A stretch of 64,000 nt of DNA from Candidatus Gastranaerophilales bacterium (GTDB lineage: Bacteria > Cyanobacteriota > Vampirovibrionia > Gastranaerophilales > Gastranaerophilaceae). Under the pieces are notes generated by a model. It searched no databases. It was not told the DNA's origin and saw only the letters and a program-made list of their open reading frames with translations. Of the stretch, positions 45,007-52,760 are shown piece after piece. The stretch covers positions 370,396-434,395 of the forward strand of contig CAKMWI010000007.1 of assembly GCA_928722015.1 (NCBI GenBank). The letters run 5' to 3'. The position numbers were made by a program, and so were the translations under genes. How positions within the stretch are numbered: position 1 is the stretch's first letter; every line of letters begins with the position of its first letter.

Positions 45007-45984
45007 CTATTTCACCTTTACCGTAGGAACAACAGACATTCCCGGAATTATATTGTATTTAGATATGTCGTCTGTAAATTTTATTTTTACAGGTATTCTT
45101 TGCACAATTTTGACGTAACTTCCGACAGCATTTTCAGGAGGGAAAAGACTTGCTTTAGCTCCTGATGCCATTTGAATACTGTCTACCACACCATTAAAAG
45201 TTTTATGTCCGTATGTATCAATTTTAATTTTAACTTTTTGTCCTTTTTTCATATTTGCAACTTGTGTTTCTTTAAAGTTAGCTACAATCCATACATTACG
45301 CGGAACAATGGCGAATAGAGGTTGAGCTACTTGGACATAATTACCTTGTTCAACTGTTCTATGAGTAATTAAACCATCTTGTGGGGCGTAAATTTTAGTA
45401 TAGGATAGATTTAATTTATCTTGTTTAACCTCTGCTTCAAGTCTTTTTATTGAGGCTGCTATCTCTTCTCTTTTTGATTTTGAAGAGTTGTTATTTGATT
45501 TAGCTGCTGTTAGGCTGTTTCTGCTGGAATCATAATCTTGTTTTGATGATATCCCTTTTTTATACATAGCTGAGTATCTTTCATAGTCTCCTTCGGCAAA
45601 ATCAAGAGCAGAATATGATTTAACTACCTCATTATCTGCACTTCCTAAAGATGCTCTGGCTTCTTCTAATTTTGCTTCTGTTTGTTCAAGTTTAACTTCA
45701 TAATCTTTTGGATCAATTTCCAATAATAAGTCGCCTTTTTTTACTTCTTGGTTATCATCTATATTTAATTTTATTACTGGACCTGAAACTCTTGGTGCAA
45801 TTGTAATTATATGTCCCTCAACATAAGCATCATCAGTAGATTTAAAATACAATGAATTTATTGAAACGATTGCTCCTAGAATGACAGTTATTATTGCAAC
45901 AATACTAGGGATGATAATACGTTTTTTCATATATATTGGGCGCTTTTCATTCTGTACTATTTTATCGGCTTTTTGTTCTTCCAA
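45007..45984 (-). CDS. HlyD/EmrA-family membrane fusion protein
   Basis: A 325-residue periplasmic adaptor anchored by one helix at residues about 20-45. The lipoyl-like halves flank a coiled coil: APRVSGPVIKLNIDDNQEVKKGDLLLEID before, and KIYAPQDGLITHRTVEQGNYV after. The EmrA-type motif FKETQVANMKKGQKVKIKID is present. It connects the EmrB-like pump to the outer-membrane channel. The start is TTG with AAAGGAG 7 nt upstream. It sits 12 bp after the marR-like gene and its TAG stop touches the ATG of emrB. Confidence 0.92.
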   Translation of the reverse strand: MEEQKADKIVQNEKRPIYMKKRIIIPSIVAIITVILGAIVSINSLYFKSTDDAYVEGHIITIAPRVSGPVIKLNIDDNQEVKKGDLLLEIDPKDYEVKLEQTEAKLEEARASLGSADNEVVKSYSALDFAEGDYERYSAMYKKGISSKQDYDSSRNSLTAAKSNNNSSKSKREEIAASIKRLEAEVKQDKLNLSYTKIYAPQDGLITHRTVEQGNYVQVAQPLFAIVPRNVWIVANFKETQVANMKKGQKVKIKIDTYGHKTFNGVVDSIQMASGAKASLFPPENAVGSYVKIVQRIPVKIKFTDDISKYNIIPGMSVVPTVKVK

Positions 45985-45996
45985 TTTTTTCTCCTT

Positions 45997-46455
45997 TTAT
46001 ATTTGTAATTTAACTTTATCTCTTATATTTAAATTCATTTTTTCAAGAGTATTAAATGTAACAGCTAGTTCTTCTTCTGATATATTATTGGTTATTATAT
46101 TTCTTAATTCTATATCTGTGCTAAGTATTTTATCGCGTGCATCCTTTCCTTTTTGAGTAACAATTAGTTTGTAGATTTTTCTGCCATTTGAATCGGGAAT
46201 TTTTTCAATAAACCCTTTTTGGTGTAATATATCAATAATCCTTGAAATGTTAGCTCTATCTTTAAATGTGATTTCTGCGAGTTGTCTTTGGCACATAATT
46301 TCTTCATTTTCTAGGAGTAAATTTAAAATTACATACTGATCTGGTGTTAATTCAAAATTTTTTTCGGTAAAAGTTTGAGATGATAGCCCTCTTACCAATG
46401 TACCGGTTATATAAATTAATGATCCTATTCTTCCTTTTAGGTATTCTCTATACAT
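45997..46455 (-). CDS. MarR-family transcriptional regulator of the efflux operon
   Basis: A 152-residue winged-helix dimeric repressor. The DNA-binding core shows LTPDQYVILNLLLENEEIMC, then a helix-turn-helix (QRQLAEITFKDRANISRIID) and the wing (GFIEKIPDSNGRKIYKLIVT). It is the first gene of the marR-emrA-emrB operon. A near-perfect 28-bp palindrome (46485-46512) in the intergenic region to the divergent tolC-like gene overlaps the promoters on both strands and is its probable operator; release by the efflux substrate is the usual mechanism in the family. Confidence 0.92.
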   Translation of the reverse strand: MYREYLKGRIGSLIYITGTLVRGLSSQTFTEKNFELTPDQYVILNLLLENEEIMCQRQLAEITFKDRANISRIIDILHQKGFIEKIPDSNGRKIYKLIVTQKGKDARDKILSTDIELRNIITNNISEEELAVTFNTLEKMNLNIRDKVKLQI

Positions 46456-46483
46456 TTGTTTATTTCCATGTTTACATTATAAT
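46456..46483 (+). promoter_or_regulatory. Probable promoter of the TolC-like gene
   Basis: TTGTTT (46456-46461), 16-bp spacer, TATAAT (46478-46483); the expected start falls in the palindromic operator. Confidence 0.5.
46476..46481 (-). promoter_or_regulatory. Probable -10 of the marR-emrA-emrB operon
   Basis: TATAAT on the reverse strand about 20 bp before the marR ATG. It shares bases with the forward TolC promoter -10, so the promoters overlap face to face. Confidence 0.45.
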
Positions 46484-46484
46484 A

Positions 46485-46512
46485 TTCTTGTGCTGTAATT
46501 ATAGCACAAGAA
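46485..46512. promoter_or_regulatory. Palindromic operator for the MarR-like repressor
   Basis: TTCTTGTGCT (46485-46494) is mirrored by AGCACAAGAA (46503-46512) around TAATTA, with only one mismatched pair in 28 bp. Its location between two divergent genes of one efflux system fits a MarR-type operator controlling both. Confidence 0.8.
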
Positions 46513-46532
46513 AAATTTTGAGGATACAAGTA

Positions 46533-47912
46533 ATGAAAAAATTTTTTATAATTTTATTTTTAACCATTCTCTATATACAAGTTCCTGCATTTGCGAAAAC
46601 GTCTGTGCCGCAAAGGGCCAATCATATTGAGTACATGAATCTGGCATGGTGGGAAAAGTATAATGATGAATACTTATCAAATAATCTTTTAAAACTATAT
46701 GAGAATAATTATGATCTTAAAAATGCAGCATTAAAAGTTAAAGAAAACGAACAGGCTGTAAAAATGCAATTTTCTAATGAACTCCCTCAATTAGGTTTGT
46801 CCGGTCAGTTATATCGTGATTTGAGATCATCAATGCAGCAGTTTGGCGATATGCAGATACCAAGTTTTGCACAATATAATTATTATTTACCAATAACTGC
46901 AAGTTATGAAGTTGATATTTGGGGGACAAACAGGCTTCGAACAAAAAGTATGAAGCAGCAACTTGAAATTGTAAAACAAGCCGAGCGTGCAACATATATT
47001 GCATTAACTTCAGATTTTGCTGTTGATTATTTTAATCTTATAAAAGCAGATGAATTTTTAAAGATTCAAAATGAGCTTATAAAAAATCAAGAAGCAATTG
47101 TATCAAAAATTAAAGATAAATATAATATTGGACTTTGTTCTATAAATGAGTTACTTGCGGAGCAAAGAATTTTAACAACATTAAGAGAAGAGCGTAATAG
47201 ACATATTAAAACGCGGGATATATTAATAGATACCTTACGTGTTTATTTATCTGATTCTACAGATAAAGTTGTACGGAATAATTATGATAATATTACTGTA
47301 TTGGAAGATATTCCACAGGAATTTAGTACTGAAATCATTACAAATCGTCCGGATTTCAAACAGGAAGAGGCCAATATAAAAAGAATAGGTTTTGATGTCA
47401 GAATAGCAAGACGTGAATTTTTACCAAAATTTACGATATTTGGACAAATAGGGTTAAATGCTTATCATTTGGATACCCTATTTAATTCTGCTTCTCAAAT
47501 GTTTAGTGCGGGGATATTACCTTCACTTGATTTATTTTCAGGGGGCAGAAAAATTGCATTGTTAAAATTGAAAAAGTTTGAATATGAAGAAGCTTTAAAT
47601 AATTATCAAAAAACTATTTTGACCGGAATAAAAGATGTAAATTCAGGAATCGTAGAATATAAAGAGGCTTTGGCAAATCATAAAGAAAGTTCTGAACGTT
47701 TGAAGATGCAGAATAAAACATATTGCCTGGCTGAAGATAAGGCTTTAATTGGTTCTGCAAGCGATTTGGATGTGTTATATGCAAAAGAACTATATTTGAT
47801 GGTCAAGAAAGATGATGTTTCAAATAAAATAAATTCAATAATTTCGACAATAGGATTATACAAAGCTGTTGGAGGAATTGATTTGTATAATTTGAATCAT
47901 AGTAACATATAA
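46533..47912 (+). CDS. TolC/OMF-family outer-membrane efflux channel
   Basis: A 459-residue outer-membrane factor with signal peptide (MKKFFIILFLTILYIQVPAF, then AKT). The two repeated halves of the helical barrel are seen; each has long helices (EQAVKMQFSNELPQLGLSGQ..., NRPDFKQEEANIKRIGFDVR) and the conserved strands ASYEVDIWGTNR and PSLDLFSGGRKIALL. GAGGAT lies 8 nt before the chosen ATG. The longer frame upstream would overlap the marR gene and operator and is unlikely. It is divergent from marR-emrA-emrB and completes a tripartite pump. No Cys follows the signal, so it is not a lipoprotein. Confidence 0.93.
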   Translation: MKKFFIILFLTILYIQVPAFAKTSVPQRANHIEYMNLAWWEKYNDEYLSNNLLKLYENNYDLKNAALKVKENEQAVKMQFSNELPQLGLSGQLYRDLRSSMQQFGDMQIPSFAQYNYYLPITASYEVDIWGTNRLRTKSMKQQLEIVKQAERATYIALTSDFAVDYFNLIKADEFLKIQNELIKNQEAIVSKIKDKYNIGLCSINELLAEQRILTTLREERNRHIKTRDILIDTLRVYLSDSTDKVVRNNYDNITVLEDIPQEFSTEIITNRPDFKQEEANIKRIGFDVRIARREFLPKFTIFGQIGLNAYHLDTLFNSASQMFSAGILPSLDLFSGGRKIALLKLKKFEYEEALNNYQKTILTGIKDVNSGIVEYKEALANHKESSERLKMQNKTYCLAEDKALIGSASDLDVLYAKELYLMVKKDDVSNKINSIISTIGLYKAVGGIDLYNLNHSNI

Positions 47913-48056
47913 CATTTTACTAAATGTTATTTATAGCTATAATAGCAAAATAAAAGTTTTAGCAACAGGATATGTTCATTGTTCATTTATTTCAATAGTA
48001 ACCTGATATAAAAGTAAGTTTGTAAAATATTTTTAAAAGGAGAGATTAGCAAAAAT

Positions 48057-48080
48057 AAAAAGCCGTATGAAACGGCTTTT
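48057..48080 (+). terminator. Rho-independent terminator after the TolC-like gene
   Basis: AAAAGCCGT (48057-48065) pairs with ACGGCTTTT (48072-48080), about 145 bp beyond the tolC stop. The A and T flanks are short, so it may work in both directions. Confidence 0.7.
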
Positions 48081-48133
48081 AAAATTTACCACAGAGTTGA
48101 CAAGTTTCGAACTTGTTTGGCAGAAAATGTGGT

Positions 48134-48162
48134 TTGACTTGAAATACATGATTTTGTACAAT
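48134..48162 (+). promoter_or_regulatory. Strong promoter of the PH-like membrane protein gene
   Basis: TTGACT (48134-48139), 17-bp spacer, TACAAT (48157-48162). It lies about 40 bp before the ATG at 48201 and immediately after a hairpin flanked by ACCACA and TGTGGT (about 48089-48132). Confidence 0.75.
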
Positions 48163-48200
48163 TATATTAATAATAAAAATAATAAAAGGATTTATTATAA

Positions 48201-48830
48201 ATGAATAAAATGTTTATTTTGCAAGAAAGTTCATTTGTTATATTTATAGAAAAACTAGCTCCTATACTCATCTTAGGGAGTATTTTTCTTGTAATTTTTG
48301 ATAAATTTGAAATAGCATTTGAATTAAAAGATACAATATTTCTATTCCTTATAGTTATTATAGCTATATCTAGAGGTATTTTTGTTTTATTAAACAACAA
48401 GTGTGTTATTACAATAAATGATAACTCTTTAACTTTATTGAAGGGAAATAACTTATCAAAAAGTTATAAATTTGAAGATATAGAAAAAATGTCATATATG
48501 TATTACGGCGTTTATAACATTACTTTTAAAAATGGTGAAAAAGAAAAAGTAAAAATGTATAATGAACTCATACAAATAGAAAGAAAATATATAGATATAA
48601 ACGTAATATTACATAATATTTTACAACAAAGATTCAGCAGCCATTATACAGAAGATTTAGTTTTATATTCAGAGAATAATAACTATCCTGGCTATTTAAC
48701 AAAATATGACAGGAAAATTAAAGGCAAAAGAATTATAGCAACAATTCTATACGCTGTATTTTCCATACCTATAATTGTTTTATTTTTTATAAACTTATTT
48801 TTTATCATCTTAAGTTTGATTTTGAAATAA
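48201..48830 (+). CDS. Membrane protein with PH-like central domain
   Basis: A 209-residue protein with two N-terminal membrane helices (about 17-36 and 44-63), a beta-rich domain (ITINDNSLTLLKGNNLSKSY, then YNITFKNGEKEKVKMYNE, a layout like bacterial PH domains) and a final pair of hydrophobic segments (about 178-208). The function is unknown. It is the first gene of the accessory region, with its own strong promoter; AAAGG lies upstream of the ATG. Confidence 0.65.
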   Translation: MNKMFILQESSFVIFIEKLAPILILGSIFLVIFDKFEIAFELKDTIFLFLIVIIAISRGIFVLLNNKCVITINDNSLTLLKGNNLSKSYKFEDIEKMSYMYYGVYNITFKNGEKEKVKMYNELIQIERKYIDINVILHNILQQRFSSHYTEDLVLYSENNNYPGYLTKYDRKIKGKRIIATILYAVFSIPIIVLFFINLFFIILSLILK

Positions 48831-49047
48831 TTTTACGTTTATTTACCTTGAATGCGATTAATAACTTCGCTCACCTTCGATTTTAATTTTTTGTCTTGAC
48901 CTATAGTTTTGTTTCACCAAGTCACCGTGCTTCGCGTTGAACGGCAATTTCGCGTTTTGCATTCGAGATTTCATCACTTGGTAAAGTACTTCAGCCTCCG
49001 CTCGTTCGCGCTCGAACGCGGAAGGCGTTCTCATCGCTATCACAAAC

Positions 49048-49087
49048 TAAATAAGACAGGATAACGAAAGTCATCCTGTCTTATTTA
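49048..49087 (+). terminator. Strong 15-bp hairpin terminator
   Basis: TAAATAAGACAGGAT (49048-49062) pairs with ATCCTGTCTTATTTA (49073-49087). The loop is AACGAAAGTC. It ends with a T-rich arm and may serve the 48201 gene. Confidence 0.7.
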
Positions 49088-49154
49088 CCCGAATGAGGTT
49101 GGTAGTATAACTTTTATAGATTAAATTGTTTTGTTTATCGGCAGAACATAAGCT

Positions 49155-49200
49155 CAATAACAGTAGTGAATGATTAAATTTACTGCTGTTATTGTTTTTT
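49155..49200 (+). terminator. Rho-independent terminator with T6
   Basis: CAATAACAGTAG (49155-49166) pairs with CTGCTGTTATTG (49183-49194), one G-T pair, followed by six T. Only 115 bp after the previous terminator, with no gene between them. Confidence 0.85.
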
Positions 49201-49345
49201 GGCAGTTTTGTATAAGAAAAGAATGAAATGCATTTTTGTCGAGTATAATCAATTGACAAAATTTAAAAATTTAATAACGGATTTTGCAAATGTAAGTTTT
49301 TAAAAAAGATCGAGTAAAATACATTGAACACCGAAAGGAGAAAAC

Positions 49346-49480
49346 ATGAAGGAAGAAGTATTAAAAATTTTTCAGAGTTACGCAGAGCAATCAATAACAG
49401 AAGAGATTGCGAATCAAATAGAAGAAAATATTAAAACATTTTTTAAAATTATTATCAGTTGGAAAGAAGATACGGGATAA
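49346..49480 (+). CDS. 44-residue small protein
   Basis: An ATG at 49346 with a consensus AAAGGAG (49334-49340, 5 nt spacing) opens a 44-codon frame: MKEEVLKIFQSYAEQSITEE, then IANQIEENIKTFFKIIISWK and EDTG. The Shine-Dalgarno makes it convincing. It is amphipathic and helical with no signal peptide, and has no recognised family. TAAAAT and TATAAT words lie 20-70 bp upstream. It lies at the start of the Rep-like gene cluster and may take part in its control; that is inference. Confidence 0.6.
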   Translation: MKEEVLKIFQSYAEQSITEEIANQIEENIKTFFKIIISWKEDTG

Positions 49481-49551
49481 GAGTTGTTATAACATTATAA
49501 AAATTTCAGCAAAATTGCAGGATAAATAAATTAAATATAAAGGTAAAAAAT

Positions 49552-49587
49552 ATGATTTATAAAAATAAAAATAAAAAAAATACATAA
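49552..49587 (+). promoter_or_regulatory. Possible Lys/Asn leader peptide with downstream hairpins
   Basis: AAAGG is followed by an 11-codon frame (MIYKNKNKKNT) at 49552-49587. Hairpins CTTTTTCG/CGAAAAAG (49594-49614) and GGCAT/ATGCC (49617-49630) follow, then the Rep-like gene. Leader-peptide control is possible but unproven. Confidence 0.3.
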
Positions 49588-49694
49588 AAATTTCTTTTTC
49601 GCTGAACGAAAAAGATGGCATTTATATGCCGCTTAGATGTGCGAATTATGCAACAAAAACAAGAGTAAATAACAAAGAAAGGAATGTAATAAAA

Positions 49695-50399
49695 ATGGCT
49701 TTATTAACACAATACATAAATGAACTGGATACAGTTCACTTTCATATCGACAAATGCTATTGCCAGTACGATAAAGGTATAGCTCCTGAAGGTCGTATTA
49801 TAGGTGCATATTATAAAATTAAAGAAAACAACATTTTTTTTAATATCTCAAGTAAATTATTTGCAACTGCTACATGCTTAGGAGCAATTACAAAAAATAA
49901 TTTTGAAGAAATTGCCAAAATTATAGAAAAATCTTTTGGCATTACGATAAATGCAGGTTATTTATGCGAAAAAGTGCCATTGGGAAGGGTAGATGTAAAA
50001 AAAGACAGGATAATGGATGACAACCCATGTTATTACATTTCAAATTTAAGAAATTTGTTTAAACGGGCTACATCAGAATTTGATGTGGGCAAATGCTACA
50101 AATTGACGTATGAAAACGGTTTTAACATTACACCAAAGGCACAGAAAAAATATCGTTATTCAATATACAACAAAGGCGAAGAGTTATTAAGAGCTGAGAA
50201 TAAGCCATTTAGGTCTATGTTTAACTATGATTATTTAGAAACATTGGACTGTTGCTTAAGGGCAGAGGTTCAGTTTACCGGTTTTGAGATGATTAGAAAT
50301 GCTTTTCATTTAGGTAAGAGAGAAGAAACAACATTTGCAAATATTTTAGCAAATGATGTTGATGTATTAGGTGAACAGTTAAGTGAATTGTTTATATAA
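49695..50399 (+). CDS. Candidate replication protein, phage/plasmid Rep II/X-like
   Basis: A 234-residue protein. Three short motifs recall filamentous-phage gpII and related rolling-circle Rep proteins: PLGRVDVKKDR (about 95-105), YSIYNKGEEL (155-164, like the iYdKg-E-L motif) and LRAEVQFTGFEMI (188-200, like the lR-E-v block). The family nicks the origin to start rolling-circle replication in plasmids and phages. The start ATG at 49695 has AAAGGA 12 nt upstream; a frame from 49626 is longer but lacks a ribosome binding site. Neighbouring 84- and 222-residue genes overlap or abut, as in a replication module. The match is to short motifs only, so I call it moderate. Confidence 0.45.
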   Translation: MALLTQYINELDTVHFHIDKCYCQYDKGIAPEGRIIGAYYKIKENNIFFNISSKLFATATCLGAITKNNFEEIAKIIEKSFGITINAGYLCEKVPLGRVDVKKDRIMDDNPCYYISNLRNLFKRATSEFDVGKCYKLTYENGFNITPKAQKKYRYSIYNKGEELLRAENKPFRSMFNYDYLETLDCCLRAEVQFTGFEMIRNAFHLGKREETTFANILANDVDVLGEQLSELFI

Positions 50400-50409
50400 G
50401 GAGGATGAA

Positions 50410-50664
50410 ATGAGTCTAAAACAATTAATGTTATGGGAAATCATGACCGCTATTTGTGAAGAATGTAATGATGATATCAGAGATATCAAAGAATATTTGA
50501 AAGCACGATATCATTTGCCAGTAGGCTATGATTTCTCACGAGATATGAAGAGTTTCAAAAAGATTATCACTGATAAGACAGAGCGTTTCGCTTGTTGTGA
50601 TTATGTTGAAGAATTTATTAGAAAGTTTGAGGTGAAAGAAAATGACAATCAAGATATGGAATGA
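50410..50664 (+). CDS. Small hypothetical protein in the Rep-like cluster
   Basis: An 84-residue acidic protein (MSLKQLMLWEIMTAICEECN, then DIRDIKEYLKARYHLPVGYD). The strong Shine-Dalgarno AAGGAGG sits 5 nt before the ATG at 50410 and overlaps the end of the Rep-like gene by a few bases, showing one operon. It has two Cys pairs but no CxxC spacing typical of zinc ribbons. Its stop overlaps the following gene by 23 bp. Function unknown. Confidence 0.7.
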   Translation: MSLKQLMLWEIMTAICEECNDDIRDIKEYLKARYHLPVGYDFSRDMKSFKKIITDKTERFACCDYVEEFIRKFEVKENDNQDME

Positions 50665-51310
50665 TTTTAAAAATGGTGGTTTTGTATTGGCAAATTATAC
50701 ATTTTTGAGATCATTAGATGTAGTTTCTGCATTAGTTTTATGTCAGTTAATAGCAGAATATAATTATGCCAGCAATAACCATTTGAATTTAAGTCAGTAT
50801 TTTTTAGCAAATTTGACACGTATTAAAGATTATCTCGGATTTACGGATGAAGACTTGCAATGGGCTTTAAAAATTTTAGAAGGACAAGGTTTTATAACTG
50901 TCAATCCTGCTGGCATAGACGATACAATATTAATATATATACATGAAGAAAATATTATCGAGTTTAAACAGGAATTTGAAATGGATGCTCGGTTGCATGA
51001 ATGGAACTGGGGGTTGCTAAATGTTCAAAACCCAAGAGGTCATTGGAACTTTGAAAATTCGACAAATGCATTGATTGAATTTATTGGACAGCATTTAAAG
51101 AATCCCGAGCAGATACCTGCAATAGTTTATGTTTATTGTAACTGTTGTATAGAGGTCTATGAGGCTTCCGGAGAATGTTTTTTAGATATTAACGATTTAG
51201 AGGATGAACTTATTGCCGTTTTAAATCGGCATGATTTTCAACCAATGGATATAGCAATATTTGTAAATAGTATTTGTAATAAGAAGGGAGAACATTTATG
51301 TGTAGAGTAG
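50642..51310 (+). CDS. Putative winged-helix protein of the replication cluster
   Basis: A 222-residue protein. The first 100 residues look like a winged helix (DVVSALVLCQLIAEYNYASN, LTRIKDYLGFTDEDLQWALK, ILEGQGFITVN), similar in layout to plasmid replication-initiator or DnaD-like wHTH domains. The C-terminal half is acidic. The gene begins inside the preceding gene and its stop overlaps the next start, so four genes (49695-51627) form one translationally coupled block. I name only the fold, not a family. Confidence 0.5.
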   Translation: MTIKIWNDFKNGGFVLANYTFLRSLDVVSALVLCQLIAEYNYASNNHLNLSQYFLANLTRIKDYLGFTDEDLQWALKILEGQGFITVNPAGIDDTILIYIHEENIIEFKQEFEMDARLHEWNWGLLNVQNPRGHWNFENSTNALIEFIGQHLKNPEQIPAIVYVYCNCCIEVYEASGECFLDINDLEDELIAVLNRHDFQPMDIAIFVNSICNKKGEHLCVE

Positions 51311-51627
51311 TAGAAGTAAAGATTGGAAGAAGAATAGTAAAATTTGTCAACAGACAAACCCAACTTTTTGAAGTTGATGAGAATATGCAAAGAGAATTGG
51401 ATAATAAGTTTGCTAATGATATGAAAAAAGCACTAGCAAAAGAGAAGAAAAGGATAAACTTTCAAGAAAGTTTAAAGTCGAGGAATACACAATATCCAAT
51501 TCCACCTAAATTAAAGGCTAATATGAAATTAGCCTATAATAAGTTTTTAGAAGAGCAAAATGAGAAAGCAAATAAATATTGTAATAGTACGAAAAGTAAG
51601 AATAAACGTCATCCTGATAAAACATAG
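51298..51627 (+). CDS. Small basic hypothetical protein
   Basis: A 109-residue, very Lys/Arg-rich protein (KIGRRIVKFVNRQTQ near the start; NKYCNSTKSKNKRHPDK near the end) that could bind nucleic acid. It ends the Rep-like operon and overlaps the preceding gene by 13 bp; GGGAG precedes the ATG. No known family. A hairpin lies about 85 bp beyond it. Confidence 0.65.
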   Translation: MCRVVEVKIGRRIVKFVNRQTQLFEVDENMQRELDNKFANDMKKALAKEKKRINFQESLKSRNTQYPIPPKLKANMKLAYNKFLEEQNEKANKYCNSTKSKNKRHPDKT

Positions 51628-51710
51628 TACTAAAATTCAAAATTGCTGTAGAAAGAAAAATGAGCGAACTGGCATGGAAATATTTTTAAAATAACAGCTA
51701 TATTTAATGT

Positions 51711-51746
51711 ACAGAACAACAAATGATAAAATTAATTTTGTTCTGT
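51711..51746. terminator. Hairpin shared by convergent genes
   Basis: ACAGAACAA (51711-51719) pairs with TTGTTCTGT (51738-51746). It overlaps the 3' end of the convergent XRE gene (stop at 51732). A T run is missing, so confidence is moderate. Confidence 0.5.
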
Positions 51747-52085
51747 CGCCCCAAGTTTTAATCCTTTTTGTGCTATCTGTAAAGCTTCAAGATAATATTT
51801 TCTTTCTGCAGCATTTTTTGCAGAGTTCAATATATGCAAAGCTTTTGTATAATTTTTATCAGGTTGTTTAATATCTGTTGCAGATAAATCATCAATCTCG
51901 TATACATCAAAATTAAGAACTAAAGCAAGCTTTTTAAGTATATGATAAGTCGGCATATGTTTGCCTTTTTCAATTCTGGAAAGATGTTTATTATCAATCC
52001 CTATTTTTTCGGCAAGTTGTTCTTGTGTAAGCCCTTGAGATTTTCTTAAAAGACGATTTTTTTCACCTAGATTATTCTGTAACAT
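51732..52085 (-). CDS. XRE-family helix-turn-helix regulator
   Basis: A 117-residue protein. The HTH_3 domain is clear: NRLLRKSQGLTQEQLAEKIG, then IDNKHLSRIEKGKHMPTYHI, with ALVLNFDVYEIDDL after. The C-terminal 45 residues are helical (KALHILNSAKNAAERKYYLE). GAGG lies 5 nt before the ATG at 52085; a GTG at 52091 overlaps that sequence. It faces the zinc-ribbon operon across about 150 bp, so it is a likely regulator of itself or that operon; no clear palindrome was found. Confidence 0.85.
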   Translation of the reverse strand: MLQNNLGEKNRLLRKSQGLTQEQLAEKIGIDNKHLSRIEKGKHMPTYHILKKLALVLNFDVYEIDDLSATDIKQPDKNYTKALHILNSAKNAAERKYYLEALQIAQKGLKLGATEQN

Positions 52086-52238
52086 TAACACCTCTTTCTT
52101 TTAATTTTTGATAAAAGTAAGAGATTTATACACCGTAAATTGACGATAAATAATAGCTTAATAAATCGTAATACATGTAGAAAAATATTTTATTCGTGTT
52201 AATATAAACATGGACGTTCAAAATAATAGGCGCGCATT

Positions 52239-52757
52239 ATGTCTGATGAAACAATTAAGTGCCCGAAATGTGGGTTAGAAAACAGCGGAAAAGATAATTT
52301 TTGTCAATCTTGTGGGGCAAAATTAAAAGAGATTGTAAATGATAATATTAAAACTAAAGCATTACAACAAATACAAACGAAAAAAAAATTAATGTTTTCT
52401 TTTGTAACAGAAATTATAGCATTTTTTACAATTGTATTTTTTACATCTGTAGCTCCTGTATTTCATGTTGTAGATGTATTACAAACTAGGATTAGTAATA
52501 CAGATAATGTTTTTGAGCAACTGTATGCTTCAATCACTTTTGTAGAACAATCAATCGTAATTGTTATAGGTTTATTATTTGTTTTTGCACTATGGAGTGT
52601 ATTCAAGTTCAATAGAATAGAACAAAGAATTGTAGAAATGCAAAATTTAGCAGAACCAGAACCATCACAAAGGTTATTGACTTGGTTCGGTTTTGCTGTT
52701 GGAATAATAATTTTTGTTATTCTATCTTTTTTAGGTGTTACAGTTTTTGTGAGGTAG
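52239..52757 (+). CDS. Zinc-ribbon membrane protein 1
   Basis: A 172-residue protein with an N-terminal cytosolic zinc ribbon (CPKCGLENSGKDNFCQSCGA, CxxC-n-CxxC at residues about 8-27) and two membrane helices (about 48-72 and 105-127, then 145-170). It starts a run of four proteins with this ribbon-plus-membrane layout. The ATG has no obvious Shine-Dalgarno. Ribbons of this type often bind zinc and mediate protein contacts. The function is unknown. Confidence 0.75.
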   Translation: MSDETIKCPKCGLENSGKDNFCQSCGAKLKEIVNDNIKTKALQQIQTKKKLMFSFVTEIIAFFTIVFFTSVAPVFHVVDVLQTRISNTDNVFEQLYASITFVEQSIVIVIGLLFVFALWSVFKFNRIEQRIVEMQNLAEPEPSQRLLTWFGFAVGIIIFVILSFLGVTVFVR

Positions 52758-52760
52758 AAT

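Larger units (their letters stand above)
48831..49345. other. Gene-poor stretch with two hairpins and a GC-rich block
   Basis: About 515 bp hold no confident gene. A reverse frame at 48858-49043 (about 60 codons, starting M-R-T-P-S-A-F-E-R) spans a block of markedly higher G+C (near half by eye) with GCCTCCGC/GCGGAAGGC and GTTCG/CGAAC inverted repeats. It has no clear Shine-Dalgarno, so coding is doubtful. Two forward terminators follow (49048-49087 and 49155-49200), and promoter-like TATAAT words are near 49245. The block may be a structured RNA or remnant of another element. Confidence 0.5.

Noticed and set aside
49346..49480. Type I toxin
   Set aside because: The 44-residue protein is not strongly hydrophobic and no antisense RNA partner overlaps it.
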